From JAJTFW01 sp903922455 (GTDB lineage: Bacteria; Bacteroidota; Bacteroidia; AKYH767-A; OLB10): a stretch of DNA of 64,000 nt. The notes beneath the pieces were generated by a model. That model was not told the DNA's origin. It saw only the letters and a program-made list of their open reading frames with translations, and did no database searches. This document shows, piece after piece, positions 34,184 to 43,613 of the stretch. Location: contig CALQEU020000008.1 in NCBI GenBank assembly GCA_943329665.2, positions 1-64,000 on the forward strand, in the 5' to 3' direction. A program made the position numbers and the translations under genes. Each line of letters begins with the position of its first letter. The stretch's first letter is position 1.

Positions 34184-34918
34184 TTACTTTACGATCATTC
34201 GAGTATGAGGATGAATACAACGTTTCTGCTTACCATCTACCCCAATGATTGCAGCTCCTTCTTTATCAACCTCAACTAAAATTCCTACGAAAAAATCTTC
34301 GTTCGATACAAACTTACTTTCCTCCCCTGCTTTATAAAGTAATTTTTGGTAATCTTCAGCTATTAAATCATATTTTCCTTTCAAAAGTTGCTGATAATCA
34401 GACCAAATCTCTTTAAAAAGCTTAGTAATCTCCAATTCTGGATTATATCTATGGTTGCTTGCTATTCTCAATGAGGTACCAGGAGTTTCGTAATTAAAAT
34501 CAAAATGCAGTTGATTCAAATTAATGCCGATTCCAGCAATTACCGAGGAGATTAGATTTCCCCGAATGCTGTTCTCGATGAGAATTCCAGCTACTTTTTT
34601 ATCGCCAATTAAAATATCATTTGGCCACTTAATTTTCACATCGTCATTGACAGTTGAAGCAATATACCTTACTGTTGCGCAGGCTATTGCCTTATTCAAG
34701 TAATATTGGTTTTCAACAGAAAAATTCGGAGGCAAAAACAATATTGAAGCGTAAATACCGTCTCCTGGAAGACTCTGCCATGAATTCCCTCTCTGTCCGC
34801 GCCCCATCGTTTGCTCCAGGCTAATGACGACTGTGCCCTCCTCTAGTGAATTATTATCAAACAAAGTCTGTAAATAATTGTTAGTAGAATCAACAGAAGA
34901 GAGCACGATTAAATTCAT
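34184..34918 (-). CDS. birA: Biotin--[acetyl-CoA-carboxylase] ligase
   Basis: 244 residues: catalytic and C-terminal domains without the DNA-binding HTH of E. coli BirA, so a group I ligase without repressor function. Motifs: VLSSVDSTNNYLQ, the biotinyl-AMP loop GRGQRGNSWQS (GRGR-G-W type), VKIKWPNDILIGDKKVAGIL and GIGINLNQ. It attaches biotin to the carboxyl-carrier protein. Divergent from rsfS with 49 bp between the starts. Confidence 0.94.
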   Translation of the reverse strand: MNLIVLSSVDSTNNYLQTLFDNNSLEEGTVVISLEQTMGRGQRGNSWQSLPGDGIYASILFLPPNFSVENQYYLNKAIACATVRYIASTVNDDVKIKWPNDILIGDKKVAGILIENSIRGNLISSVIAGIGINLNQLHFDFNYETPGTSLRIASNHRYNPELEITKLFKEIWSDYQQLLKGKYDLIAEDYQKLLYKAGEESKFVSNEDFFVGILVEVDKEGAAIIGVDGKQKRCIHPHTRMIVK

Positions 34919-34936
34919 ATCGGGACTAAAAATGAG

Positions 34937-34944
34937 TAATTTTG
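34937..34944 (+). promoter_or_regulatory. -7 element of the rsfS-ftsH-cdsA operon
   Basis: TAATTTTG, a perfect match to TAnnTTTG, in the short gap between birA and rsfS. The leader would be about 20 nt. Confidence 0.5.
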
Positions 34945-34967
34945 CAAAAATACGTTAATAGAACGGA

Positions 34968-35363
34968 ATGGTAAAAAGTGCTGCTGCAAGAATTAGGAAA
35001 ACTGAAGTCATTGACGACTTTTTAGTCAATGGGGTAATTAAAGGTTTACAAGATCGAAAAGCAAAAGAAATTGTAGTGATGGACCTAAGAAACATTGGCG
35101 GGGTCGTATCTGATTTTTTCATCGTGTGTCAAGGGGATTCGTCCACTCAAGTAGAAGGAATCGCAAGATCTGTAGAAGAAACAGTATTAATAGAATGCGG
35201 GGAAAATCCCGAACATATTGAAGGAGTTAAAAATGCGCTATGGGTGTTAATCGACTATATAAACGTAGTGGTTCATATCTTCCAACCCGAACAAAGAGAT
35301 TATTACAGAATTGAACGTCTTTGGGCAGATGCGGAAATAGTAAGAATTACAGAAAATAATTGA
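34968..35363 (+). CDS. rsfS: Ribosome silencing factor RsfS/Iojap
   Basis: 131 residues. Iojap domain: LQDRKAKEIVVMDLRNIGGV, SDFFIVCQGDSSTQVEGIAR, NALWVLIDYINVVVHIFQPE and QRDYYRIERLWADAE. RsfS binds L14 and blocks subunit joining when nutrients are short. First gene of the rsfS-ftsH-LUD-DUF2007-cdsA run; ftsH starts 51 bp downstream. Confidence 0.95.
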   Translation: MVKSAAARIRKTEVIDDFLVNGVIKGLQDRKAKEIVVMDLRNIGGVVSDFFIVCQGDSSTQVEGIARSVEETVLIECGENPEHIEGVKNALWVLIDYINVVVHIFQPEQRDYYRIERLWADAEIVRITENN

Positions 35364-35414
35364 ATCGTTAAGCGTTTATTATAGACCTTAACACTTAAGA
35401 AGAGAACGAAAAAC

Positions 35415-37448
35415 ATGTCTGAGCAAAGTCAACCGGAAGAAAAGAAAAAGCCTTTCAACATTTCCCAGAAGCAAAAACAACCACGCTTCAATTTTAATTT
35501 TTATTGGATTTATGGTATCATTCTCCTGATGCTTATTGGGATCAATTTGTTTGATTGGGGAAATCACCCAAAAGAAGCAACGTGGTCACAATTTTCTGCA
35601 TGGGTGAAGCAAGGAGATATTGACCGCATCGTTGTGGTGAATAAGGAAATTGTTCAAGTGTACATCAAGAAAACAAAACTTGCCGATCCAGCATTTAAAG
35701 GGGTAAGTAAAAAAGCTTTTGGCAATGGTGTGAACGAAGGTCCACATTATGCTTTTACCATTGGAGATGTGGGAAGTTTTAAAAAGGACTTAGATGAAGT
35801 TCAAAAAGATTTAACTCCCGACTTACGCGTAAATATTGTTTACAATAATAATGATAGAGGGTATTGGGATTTGTTATCGTGGATCCTTCCTTTCTTTTTG
35901 TTGATTGTAATTTACATGTTTATCATTCGTAAAATGGGTAATGGCGGAGGAGGAAGTCAGATTTTCAATATTGGAAAATCAAAGGCGACACTCTTCGACA
36001 AAGACTTACATGTAAAAGTTACCTTCAATGATGTAGCGGGATTAGAAGAAGCAAAAATTGAGGTGATGGAAATTGTAGATTTCCTGAAGACACCAAAAAA
36101 ATACACTCAACTCGGTGGAAAAATTCCAAGAGGTGCATTGCTCGTAGGTCCTCCGGGAACCGGTAAAACACTTTTGGCAAAAGCCGTGGCGGGTGAAGCA
36201 CAAGTTCCTTTCTTCTCTCTATCGGGTTCCGATTTCGTGGAGATGTTTGTGGGTGTAGGTGCGAGCCGTGTTCGTGATTTATTCCGTCAAGCAAAAGAAA
36301 AAGCGCCAAGTATTATTTTCATTGATGAGATTGATGCGATTGGTCGTGCCCGTGGCAAACAACCTTCCTTCTCTGCAAACGATGAGCGTGAGAGTACATT
36401 AAATCAGTTGTTGACGGAGATGGATGGATTCGGAAGTAATTCCGGTGTGATCATCTTAGCAGCAACAAACCGTGCAGATATATTAGATAGAGCATTGCTT
36501 CGTCCAGGACGTTTCGACCGACAAATCTATGTGGAGCTTCCTGATTTAAATGGAAGAAAAGAAATTTTCAAAGTACATGCGAAGCCATTGAAATTAGACG
36601 ACACGGTTGATTTAGATTTCTTAGCCAAGCAAACTCCGGGATTCTCGGGTGCTGACTTAGCCAACCTTTGTAATGAAGCCGCATTGATTGCTGCCCGAAG
36701 AAATAAAACTGCGATTGGACATCAAGATTTCTTGGATGCCGTGGATCGTATTGTGGGTGGATTAGAGAAGAAAAATAAAATCATCTCCAAACACGAAAAA
36801 AATGTAATTGCCTACCATGAATCGGGACATGCTGCGGTGAGTTGGTTGTTGGAACATACTGCACCATTAATCAAAGTGACCATCGTACCGAGAGGAAATT
36901 CATTGGGCGCTGCTTGGTATTTACCAGAGGAAAGGCAGATTACAACACGTGAACAAATTTTAGATGAAATATGTGCTGCCTTAGGAGGTCGTGCTGCAGA
37001 GCAAGTAAAATTTGGAACGATCTCGACAGGTGCATTGAGCGACTTAGAGAAAATTACCAAGCAAGCGTATGCTACGGTAACGGTATTTGGTTTAAATGAT
37101 GCGTTGGGCAATATCAGTTATTATGATTCATCTGGCAACGCTGATTATAACTTCACCAAACCCTATAGTGAAAAGACAGCGGAGTTGATCGATTTTGAAG
37201 TAAAGAAAATGATTGATAAAGCTTATGCTAAAACTCTTGAGTTACTTCAAAACAATAAATCGAAGTTAGATATTTTGGCTGCTACATTATTGGAGAAAGA
37301 AGTCATCTACAAAGAAGATTTAGAGCGTGTTTTTGGAAAAAGAACATGGGACAAAGAAGAGAACGAAAAATTAGTGAATGTTCCCGTGGAAGAAGTGATC
37401 GCAATTAAAGCAGAAGAAAAACCATCGCAAGAAAATTCTCCGGCATAA
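35415..37448 (+). CDS. ftsH: ATP-dependent zinc metalloprotease FtsH
   Basis: 677 residues. Two membrane helices (about 30-50 and 155-175) bracket the periplasmic domain. AAA+ module: GPPGTGKTLLAKAV near 244, FIDEIDAIGRAR, second region of homology TNRADILDRALLRPGRFDRQ. Zinc site HESGHAAV near 469 (H-E-x-x-H) and the third ligand in ALSDLEKITKQAY. It removes damaged or short-lived membrane and cytoplasmic proteins; in other bacteria it also controls lipid A synthesis. It sits between rsfS and the LUD gene in the same operon. Confidence 0.97.
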   Translation: MSEQSQPEEKKKPFNISQKQKQPRFNFNFYWIYGIILLMLIGINLFDWGNHPKEATWSQFSAWVKQGDIDRIVVVNKEIVQVYIKKTKLADPAFKGVSKKAFGNGVNEGPHYAFTIGDVGSFKKDLDEVQKDLTPDLRVNIVYNNNDRGYWDLLSWILPFFLLIVIYMFIIRKMGNGGGGSQIFNIGKSKATLFDKDLHVKVTFNDVAGLEEAKIEVMEIVDFLKTPKKYTQLGGKIPRGALLVGPPGTGKTLLAKAVAGEAQVPFFSLSGSDFVEMFVGVGASRVRDLFRQAKEKAPSIIFIDEIDAIGRARGKQPSFSANDERESTLNQLLTEMDGFGSNSGVIILAATNRADILDRALLRPGRFDRQIYVELPDLNGRKEIFKVHAKPLKLDDTVDLDFLAKQTPGFSGADLANLCNEAALIAARRNKTAIGHQDFLDAVDRIVGGLEKKNKIISKHEKNVIAYHESGHAAVSWLLEHTAPLIKVTIVPRGNSLGAAWYLPEERQITTREQILDEICAALGGRAAEQVKFGTISTGALSDLEKITKQAYATVTVFGLNDALGNISYYDSSGNADYNFTKPYSEKTAELIDFEVKKMIDKAYAKTLELLQNNKSKLDILAATLLEKEVIYKEDLERVFGKRTWDKEENEKLVNVPVEEVIAIKAEEKPSQENSPA

Positions 37449-37468
37449 GCCATCGATATCGTTGATGT

Positions 37469-38116
37469 ATGGACGAAAGTACAAACAGAGAAAAAGTACT
37501 CAAGAAAATTAGAGCTTCGATTTTATCGAAGACGGATAATCTATATCCTCAACTATCACTCGACGCCCCTATTTATCATATCACCGACGAAGATCCTTTG
37601 TTGATCTTCGCAGAAAAAGCAGAAGCGGCGGGTGTGAAATTTTTCTTGATTGACAGCGAACTGGAGTTCATGGAGAATTTGGTGAGTCTGGGCATGATTC
37701 ACAAATGGAAAAATATCTATTGTGTGGAAGATGGCATCAGCAATTTGTTGACAGAATGCGAACTGCCACACGAACTGATTTTAGAAGGTAAAATAAATAT
37801 TGATGTGGGGATTAGTACTTGCGAATGTTTAATTGCAAGAACAGGAAGCATTGTTTTCTCTTCGAAAGAGCAAAGTAGAACGATTCCAGCTTACGCACCA
37901 TTTCATGTAGTATTAGCAAGAGCAAGTCAGTTGTCTGTCGATATGAAAGATGCTTTGGTATGGCTTCGTCATAAATATGCGAAGATGCCCTCCGCGTTGA
38001 GTATAGTGACAGGTCCAAGCAGAACTGCCGACATTGATGGTAAACTGGTGATGGGCGCACATGGTCCACGACAATTATATTTATTCCTAATCAACGATCG
38101 CGACTATGGGGAATGA
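37469..38116 (+). CDS. LUD-domain protein (LutC/YkgG-like)
   Basis: 215 residues. LUD domain: FAEKAEAAGVKFFLIDSELE, a middle of DVGISTCECLIARTGSIVFS, then AYAPFHVVLARASQLSVDMK and SIVTGPSRTADIDGKLVMGA, the signature SRTADI(E/D)..LV.G.HGP shared with LutC. LutC takes part in lactate oxidation with LutA and LutB, but those genes are absent here and Bacteroidota keep this single LUD gene in the ftsH-cdsA operon, so its role is probably different. Starts 20 bp after ftsH and overlaps the DUF2007 gene by 11 bp. Confidence 0.85.
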   Translation: MDESTNREKVLKKIRASILSKTDNLYPQLSLDAPIYHITDEDPLLIFAEKAEAAGVKFFLIDSELEFMENLVSLGMIHKWKNIYCVEDGISNLLTECELPHELILEGKINIDVGISTCECLIARTGSIVFSSKEQSRTIPAYAPFHVVLARASQLSVDMKDALVWLRHKYAKMPSALSIVTGPSRTADIDGKLVMGAHGPRQLYLFLINDRDYGE

Positions 38117-38321
38117 TGAAGTGGACTTCACGTTAATTTACACCAGCACAAAGCCACTTGAAATTGCCGCAGCTATTTCTTTGTTAGAAGTACAAGATAT
38201 ACCCGCCTATAAAATCAATAAAAAAGATTCATCGTATATATTTGGGGAAATTGAACTTTATGTTTCTGCTGACCTTGTGGACAGAGCTAAACGTATACTC
38301 ACCGAAAATGATTTATTATGA
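38106..38321 (+). CDS. DUF2007 (putative signal-transducing) small protein
   Basis: 71 residues, one DUF2007 domain: LIYTSTKPLEIAAAISLLEV, QDIPAYKINKKDSSYIFG and IELYVSADLVDRAKRILTEN. The fold is GlnB-like in related structures, and the role is unknown. It overlaps the LUD stop by 11 bp and the cdsA start by 4 bp (ATGA), so it is translationally coupled to both. Confidence 0.85.
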   Translation: MGNDEVDFTLIYTSTKPLEIAAAISLLEVQDIPAYKINKKDSSYIFGEIELYVSADLVDRAKRILTENDLL

Positions 38322-39133
38322 GTAATCTTTGGCAAAGACTTATCACAGGAACTATTTTTACAGTAGGTGTTATAGCTTCTATATGGTATGGGCCTCTTTC
38401 TTTTCAACTTCTCTTTTTATTAGCGGCTCTCATCAGCTTGAATGAATTCTATACGTTAGTCACTAACGCTGAAAACCAACCCAACAAAATGATGGGATTG
38501 CTAGTAGGAGCCACTACTTATATTTTCATATCGCACGCTTCCTTTTCGGCAGCGCATCAAAAATTATTAGTGTTCTTGGCTCCATTGAGTGTTCTCATTT
38601 TCATTGCGGAGTTATATCGTAAAAAGCAACAACCTTTTGGAAACATTGGATACACATTACTCGGAATCTTGTATGTCATTGTACCCTTTGCATTATTAAG
38701 TTCCATTTCGGTGCATGACGGCGCATTTGATAGAGGAATTCTTTTGGGTTATTTTTTCTTGGTATGGAGTAGCGATTCCTTTGCTTATGTTTTTGGAAAT
38801 CTGATGGGGAAACACCGACTATTTGAACGCATTTCCCCTAAAAAATCGTGGGAAGGTGTTATAGGAGGAGGGTTAAGCACCTTAGGAATTGCTTATTTAC
38901 TGAGTCTATACCAGCAGCAAATTGATCTCGCTTCATGGTTAATCATTGCTATGATCATTGTCGTTACTGGTGTTTTGGGTGATCTCTGCGAATCCCTTTT
39001 AAAGCGTAGTTTAGGAGTGAAAGACTCTGGAAATATACTACCAGGACACGGAGGATTACTCGATCGTTTTGATGCATTATTCCTAAGCGTTCCTTTTGTT
39101 TGGGCATACCTCTACTACTTCGTTAACAAGTAG
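38318..39133 (+). CDS. cdsA: Phosphatidate cytidylyltransferase
   Basis: 271 residues with about seven membrane helices. The CTP-transferase signature is complete: SLLKRSLGVKDSGNILPGHG followed by GLLDRFDAL. It makes CDP-diacylglycerol from CTP and phosphatidate, the precursor of phosphatidylethanolamine and phosphatidylglycerol. It is the last gene of the rsfS-ftsH operon. In many relatives psd follows; here a membrane patatin does, 73 bp away. Confidence 0.95.
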   Translation: MSNLWQRLITGTIFTVGVIASIWYGPLSFQLLFLLAALISLNEFYTLVTNAENQPNKMMGLLVGATTYIFISHASFSAAHQKLLVFLAPLSVLIFIAELYRKKQQPFGNIGYTLLGILYVIVPFALLSSISVHDGAFDRGILLGYFFLVWSSDSFAYVFGNLMGKHRLFERISPKKSWEGVIGGGLSTLGIAYLLSLYQQQIDLASWLIIAMIIVVTGVLGDLCESLLKRSLGVKDSGNILPGHGGLLDRFDALFLSVPFVWAYLYYFVNK

Positions 39134-39206
39134 ATGATAAAAACTTATTATTCAAGCTAACTTTTATACTGTATTCACATATAAATTCGTTACTTTAAAG
39201 TAAGTA

Positions 39207-41507
39207 ATGAATCTTCAACTATTAGCTTCGCGCATTTTATTTAGTTTTCCAGTACAACTGGTCATCATGCATTTTAAAAAAAATCAGATGATGATCTTGT
39301 ATTGGCTCTTGCTATTTGGATTCATCACACAATCGCTCGCCTCACGATTTGGAATTCCCTACCTCTTCCTTGATCCGGAATACATGGGCTTAGTTGGGAA
39401 AAGATCTTTTTTCATTATGGGCTTGAGTACGGGAGCATTCATCATGGCTTTTAATATTTCAAGTTTTATCTTAAACAGTTTTCGATTTCCGTTCCTCGCT
39501 ACCTTATCTAGAACATTTGTAAAATATTGTCATAACAATTTTATAATTCCAGGAAGCTTTGTGTTGGTGTATTGCATCTGCATCGCTCGCTTCCAATTAA
39601 ATTACCAATTGCAACCTATTAGCACCGTTGCGATTCAAATTTCCATGTTCTTACTCGGAATTCTCATTGTCTTTTTGGCTACGATAAGGTATTTCATGGT
39701 TACCAACAAAGACATCTACAAACTCTTTGGCGTTGAAAATGCCGATACCAGCACAAAAATTTTAAAACCATTAAGTGGTGTTCAGCGAAAAAATAGTTGG
39801 AGAGTCGACACCTACCTCACCTTTCCTGTTAAATTAAAACTAGTTCGTGATGTTCGCCATTACAAACGTTACATGCTCGAACGTGTATTTCGCCAGAATC
39901 ATGTGAATGCAGCCGTAATTGAAATCATAGTATTTATCATATTTATACTGTTAGGATTATTTCGCGACTATTCCTTTTTTAGAATTCCTGCAGGAGCCAG
40001 TATTTTATTATTGATCACCATGTTTTTAATGCTGAGTGGCGTATTTAGATATTGGCTGCGGTCATGGGCCAATTCTGCACTTATCATTCTCTTTTTAGTC
40101 TTCAACTTCTTCTCTCAATTTGAAGTATTGAATCCAAGGAATAAAGCCTATGGATTAGATTACACAAAAAAATTAGTCTCCTATAATCGAGAATCGTTGG
40201 AAGAACAAGTGAACGACAGTTTATTGAGGCACGACATTAAAAACACAAAAGAGATTCTCGATAAATGGAAGCTCCGATGGACAGAACAAGGCATTGAAAA
40301 ACCAAAGTTGGTTTTGTTAAATGTAAGCGGTGGCGGACTCCGTTCTTGCGTTTTTAGCTTTCGTACGTTGCAGATGATCGACAGCGTTTACCAAGGAAAT
40401 TTGATGCACCATACTGCTTTTGCTTCAGGATCGTCGGGCGGCATGATTAGTTTATGTTACTACCGCGAGCTATTCTTAAATCATTATGATACATTAATGA
40501 AAGCCGACGATAATATTCAAAATCGGTTTTTGCAAAACATGGGTAAGGACATGCTCAACTCGATGATTTTTAGTGCGACGGTAGCCGATATCTTTTTAAA
40601 TAATCAACAGTTTACAGATGGGCAATATCATTATGTAAAAGATAGAGCGTGGGCTTGGGAAGGACAGCTGAATGAAAACACAAAAGGTATTCTCGACAAA
40701 CGCTTGCGTGATTATGAGAAACCAGAAAAAGAAGCGCGAATCCCGATGGTCGTGATAAGTCCAACGATAATTAATGATGGAAGAGCGTTACACATAGCAG
40801 CACAACCTGTCAGTTATTTGTTACAAGAAAACGGTTCATTTAAAAGCGGAATTCAACCCGTTGCCAACGGTGTAGAGTTTAGTCGATTTTTTAAAAATCA
40901 AAATGCAGAAAATATAAAATTGACTAGTGCACTTCGCATGAACTCTGCATTTCCGTATGTGATGCCAGCCGTTTCTTTACCCAGCGAACCTGCCATTGAA
41001 GTGATGGATGCTGGAATACGTGATAACTATGGCGTGATGAATTCCATTCAGTTTTTATTTTCTTTTAAAGATTGGATTGACACCAACACTTCTGGTGTTG
41101 TATTCTTACAAATCAGAGATACACACAAACATCTAAAAGTAGAGAACAACAGTATCAAAACAATTGTCGAAAAGTTGATGGCACCCATGAGAAACGTCTC
41201 TGGAAATTTCATCATCATGCAAGATTATAATTTCGATCGCTATTTACAATATGCAAAAGACATTGTGAATGTGTCGATGGATGTTGTTATTTTTCAAATG
41301 CCTGAGACGGAAGATCGTGTTTCATTGAGCTGGCATCTTACTGAAAAAGAAAAACATTTTTTACGCGATGCGGCTTTGAATTCAGAGAACAAAAAGATGC
41401 TCGATAAACTCATTCAGCTCATGCCACCGGTGGTTAGTAGGCCGCAAGCTTTAGCAGGGCCTCTTCAAAACGTTTCTTCGGTAAATAATTCCACTCTAAA
41501 GCACTAG
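39207..41507 (+). CDS. Patatin-like phospholipase with multi-pass N-terminal membrane domain
   Basis: 766 residues. The first ~310 contain about seven hydrophobic segments (near 30-55, 70-90, 110-130, 145-165, 230-250, 255-275, 285-305). The patatin domain follows: oxyanion loop VSGGGLRSCVFSFR near 374, nucleophile Ser in FASGSSGGMISLCY (G-x-S-x-G, about 410), and catalytic Asp in EVMDAGIRDNYGV near 602 (D-A-G in place of the usual D-G-G). It probably hydrolyses membrane lipids from the cytoplasmic side. Location after cdsA suggests phospholipid turnover. Its last 74 bp overlap the convergent E1 gene. Confidence 0.85.
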   Translation: MNLQLLASRILFSFPVQLVIMHFKKNQMMILYWLLLFGFITQSLASRFGIPYLFLDPEYMGLVGKRSFFIMGLSTGAFIMAFNISSFILNSFRFPFLATLSRTFVKYCHNNFIIPGSFVLVYCICIARFQLNYQLQPISTVAIQISMFLLGILIVFLATIRYFMVTNKDIYKLFGVENADTSTKILKPLSGVQRKNSWRVDTYLTFPVKLKLVRDVRHYKRYMLERVFRQNHVNAAVIEIIVFIIFILLGLFRDYSFFRIPAGASILLLITMFLMLSGVFRYWLRSWANSALIILFLVFNFFSQFEVLNPRNKAYGLDYTKKLVSYNRESLEEQVNDSLLRHDIKNTKEILDKWKLRWTEQGIEKPKLVLLNVSGGGLRSCVFSFRTLQMIDSVYQGNLMHHTAFASGSSGGMISLCYYRELFLNHYDTLMKADDNIQNRFLQNMGKDMLNSMIFSATVADIFLNNQQFTDGQYHYVKDRAWAWEGQLNENTKGILDKRLRDYEKPEKEARIPMVVISPTIINDGRALHIAAQPVSYLLQENGSFKSGIQPVANGVEFSRFFKNQNAENIKLTSALRMNSAFPYVMPAVSLPSEPAIEVMDAGIRDNYGVMNSIQFLFSFKDWIDTNTSGVVFLQIRDTHKHLKVENNSIKTIVEKLMAPMRNVSGNFIIMQDYNFDRYLQYAKDIVNVSMDVVIFQMPETEDRVSLSWHLTEKEKHFLRDAALNSENKKMLDKLIQLMPPVVSRPQALAGPLQNVSSVNNSTLKH

Positions 41508-43434
41508 ACATCGGTACGGGTGTATCCAATGCGCCAATACGAACTGGTGCGGCATCCAATTCTGCAAAACAAGTTTCAGATATGCGTGACGTTATCTCCG
41601 CTCCTATTCCTCCTGTTATGGAATCTTCATGCATCACCAATACTTTCGAATTTTTCTTCACCGATTTTAAAACTGTTTCTTCATCCCAAGGTAACAACGT
41701 TCTTAAATCAATTAAGTCGGCGGATATTTCTGGATGCAGATCTAATATTTCCATCGCCCAATGCACACCAAGTCCGTAAGTAACGATGGTTAAATCATCA
41801 CCCTTGCGAATTAAGTTGGCCTTACCAATTTCAGTGGTGTAATAATCATCTGGGATGTTCGCTGTAATGCTTCTATAAAGTGCTTTATGCTCGAAGTACA
41901 TCACAGGATTTGGATCTTCAATGGCTGAAGCCATAAGTCCTTTCGCATCTTCAGGAAATGCGGGATAAACAATTTTTAATCCGGGAACGTGAAAGAACCA
42001 TGCTTCGGTCGACTGACTATGAAAAGGTCCTGCACCAACTCCTGCACCGGTAGGCATTCGCACCACCACATCGGCAGCTTGTCCCCAACGATAATGTGTC
42101 TTCGCTAAATTATTTACAATCTGATTAAATCCGCATGTCACAAAATCCGAAAATTGCATTTCGATAATCGATTTACAACCGTTAATACTTAAGCCGAGTC
42201 CTGCACCTAAAATCGCCGATTCACACAACGGTGTGTTGCGCACTCTCATCTTTCCAAACTGCTCCACAAATCCAGCAGTAGCTTTAAAAGCACCACCATA
42301 CTCAGCAATATCTTGACCCATGATGATTAGGTTAGGATGGCGTTCCATCCCTTGCTTCATCCCATCTGAAATTGCATCCAAAAATCTTTTCTCCGATTTA
42401 TTTTCTGTTGATGCAAGAATGGGCTTTGCATCATAAGGCGCAAAAAGATCATTCAATTCACGAGCATCATCGGGCTCAATTTCCTTTTCTGCGAATGCGA
42501 TGGATAATCCCTTTTCAATTTCTTCCTTGATGCCTGCACGAATACGATCTACAAAATCAGTATCAATCACTCCTTCGCTCAATAAATATTCTTCATAGTT
42601 TTTGATGGGATCTTTCTTTCCCCACATTTCAAAAAGTTCTTGCGGAACATACTTGGTACCGGAAGCTTCTTCATGTCCACGCATACGGAAGGTCATACAC
42701 TCTAAAATAATGGGGCGTGGACGCTCGCGCATCGATGCAGCCAAATCATTCACGGTGTTGTACACTTCTAAAATATTATTTCCATCTACTTGCACACCTT
42801 CAATTCCATAACCGATTGCTTTATCAATAAATTGTTTGCAACGAAACTGTTCGGAACTGGGCGTACTAAGACCATAACCATTATTCTCAATGACAAAAAT
42901 TACAGGAAGATCCCATACTGCAGCCACATTTATACTCTCATGAAAATCGCCTTCACTCGATGCTCCGTCCCCGGTAAACACTGCGGTAACATGCGGATTC
43001 TTCTTCAACAAATTTCCCAATGCAACGCCATCGGCAACTCCCATCTGCGGACCCAAGTGCGAAATCATTCCCACAATATGAAACTCTTGTGTTCCCATGT
43101 GAAACGAACGATCGCGTCCTTTTGTAAATCCACCGGGCTTACCAGTGAATTGCGAAAACAAACGATTCAAGGGAATACCACGAACGGTAAACACCCCTAA
43201 ATTTCGGTGCATGGGTAAAATATATTCTTCGCGGTGAAGAGCCATGGCGGTCCCCACAGAAATCGCCTCTTGTCCAATGCCACTAAACCATTTTGCTAAT
43301 TTCCCTTGACGAAGCAAAACGAGCATTTTCTCCTCAATCATTCGAGGTTTTAAAAGGGCTTTATATAAATCGATAAGTACTTCATCCGATAGATTCTCGC
43401 GACGGAAGTGAAGTGAATGTTCGGTCATTAACAT
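41434..43434 (-). CDS. Fused alpha/beta E1 of a branched-chain or other 2-oxoacid dehydrogenase
   Basis: 666 residues. Residues 1-320 are E1-alpha: FSGIGQEAISVG, the thiamine-diphosphate motif FTGDGASSEGDFHESINVAA...IENN and RMRGHEEASGT. Residues about 345-666 are E1-beta: IIMGQDIAEYGGAFKATAGF, ESAILGAGLGLSINGCKSII, QFSDFV and MPTGAGVGAGPFHSQSTEAW. The fusion is common in Bacteroidota. Alpha-subunit features fit branched-chain or pyruvate substrates; a 2-oxoisovalerate type is most likely. An ATG two codons in is an equal start. The 3' end overlaps the patatin gene. Its E2 is probably the gene at 52590. Confidence 0.9.
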   Translation of the reverse strand: MLMTEHSLHFRRENLSDEVLIDLYKALLKPRMIEEKMLVLLRQGKLAKWFSGIGQEAISVGTAMALHREEYILPMHRNLGVFTVRGIPLNRLFSQFTGKPGGFTKGRDRSFHMGTQEFHIVGMISHLGPQMGVADGVALGNLLKKNPHVTAVFTGDGASSEGDFHESINVAAVWDLPVIFVIENNGYGLSTPSSEQFRCKQFIDKAIGYGIEGVQVDGNNILEVYNTVNDLAASMRERPRPIILECMTFRMRGHEEASGTKYVPQELFEMWGKKDPIKNYEEYLLSEGVIDTDFVDRIRAGIKEEIEKGLSIAFAEKEIEPDDARELNDLFAPYDAKPILASTENKSEKRFLDAISDGMKQGMERHPNLIIMGQDIAEYGGAFKATAGFVEQFGKMRVRNTPLCESAILGAGLGLSINGCKSIIEMQFSDFVTCGFNQIVNNLAKTHYRWGQAADVVVRMPTGAGVGAGPFHSQSTEAWFFHVPGLKIVYPAFPEDAKGLMASAIEDPNPVMYFEHKALYRSITANIPDDYYTTEIGKANLIRKGDDLTIVTYGLGVHWAMEILDLHPEISADLIDLRTLLPWDEETVLKSVKKNSKVLVMHEDSITGGIGAEITSRISETCFAELDAAPVRIGALDTPVPMSSALEWNYLPKKRFEEALLKLAAY

Positions 43435-43480
43435 GCTATAAATATTGATGCAAATGTAGGCTTTTTGCTTCTGAAAGCCC

Positions 43481-43488
43481 TAACTTTG
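43481..43488 (+). promoter_or_regulatory. -7 element for the small Cys-rich membrane protein
   Basis: TAACTTTG, perfect TAnnTTTG, ending 4 nt before the ATG at 43493. The transcript should be leaderless. Confidence 0.5.
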
Positions 43489-43492
43489 CCAC

Positions 43493-43603
43493 ATGCAAGA
43501 GGTTTTTGTAATTGTCTTAGTCTTAGTAGCCTGTCTATTTCTGTTTAGAAAGATAAGGGCGTCTGTTAGCGCCAATAATAAGGGTGGATGTGATGGGTGC
43601 TGA
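43493..43603 (+). CDS. FeoB-associated-type Cys-rich single-pass membrane protein
   Basis: 36 residues, too short for most gene finders: MQEVFVIVLVLVACLFLFRK, then IRASVSANNKGGCDGC. One membrane helix, a basic stop-transfer (RKIR) and a C-terminal GGC-DGC pair, the layout of the FeoB-associated Cys-rich family. FeoA or FeoB is not in this window, so the role is open. It has its own perfect -7 element and diverges from the E1 gene. Confidence 0.62.
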   Translation: MQEVFVIVLVLVACLFLFRKIRASVSANNKGGCDGC

Positions 43604-43613
43604 GTTAATTCAG

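Noticed and set aside
37469..38116. Lactate utilisation (LutABC) operon
   Set aside because: Only a LUD-domain gene is present; lutA and lutB are absent and the operon is the conserved ftsH-cdsA one.
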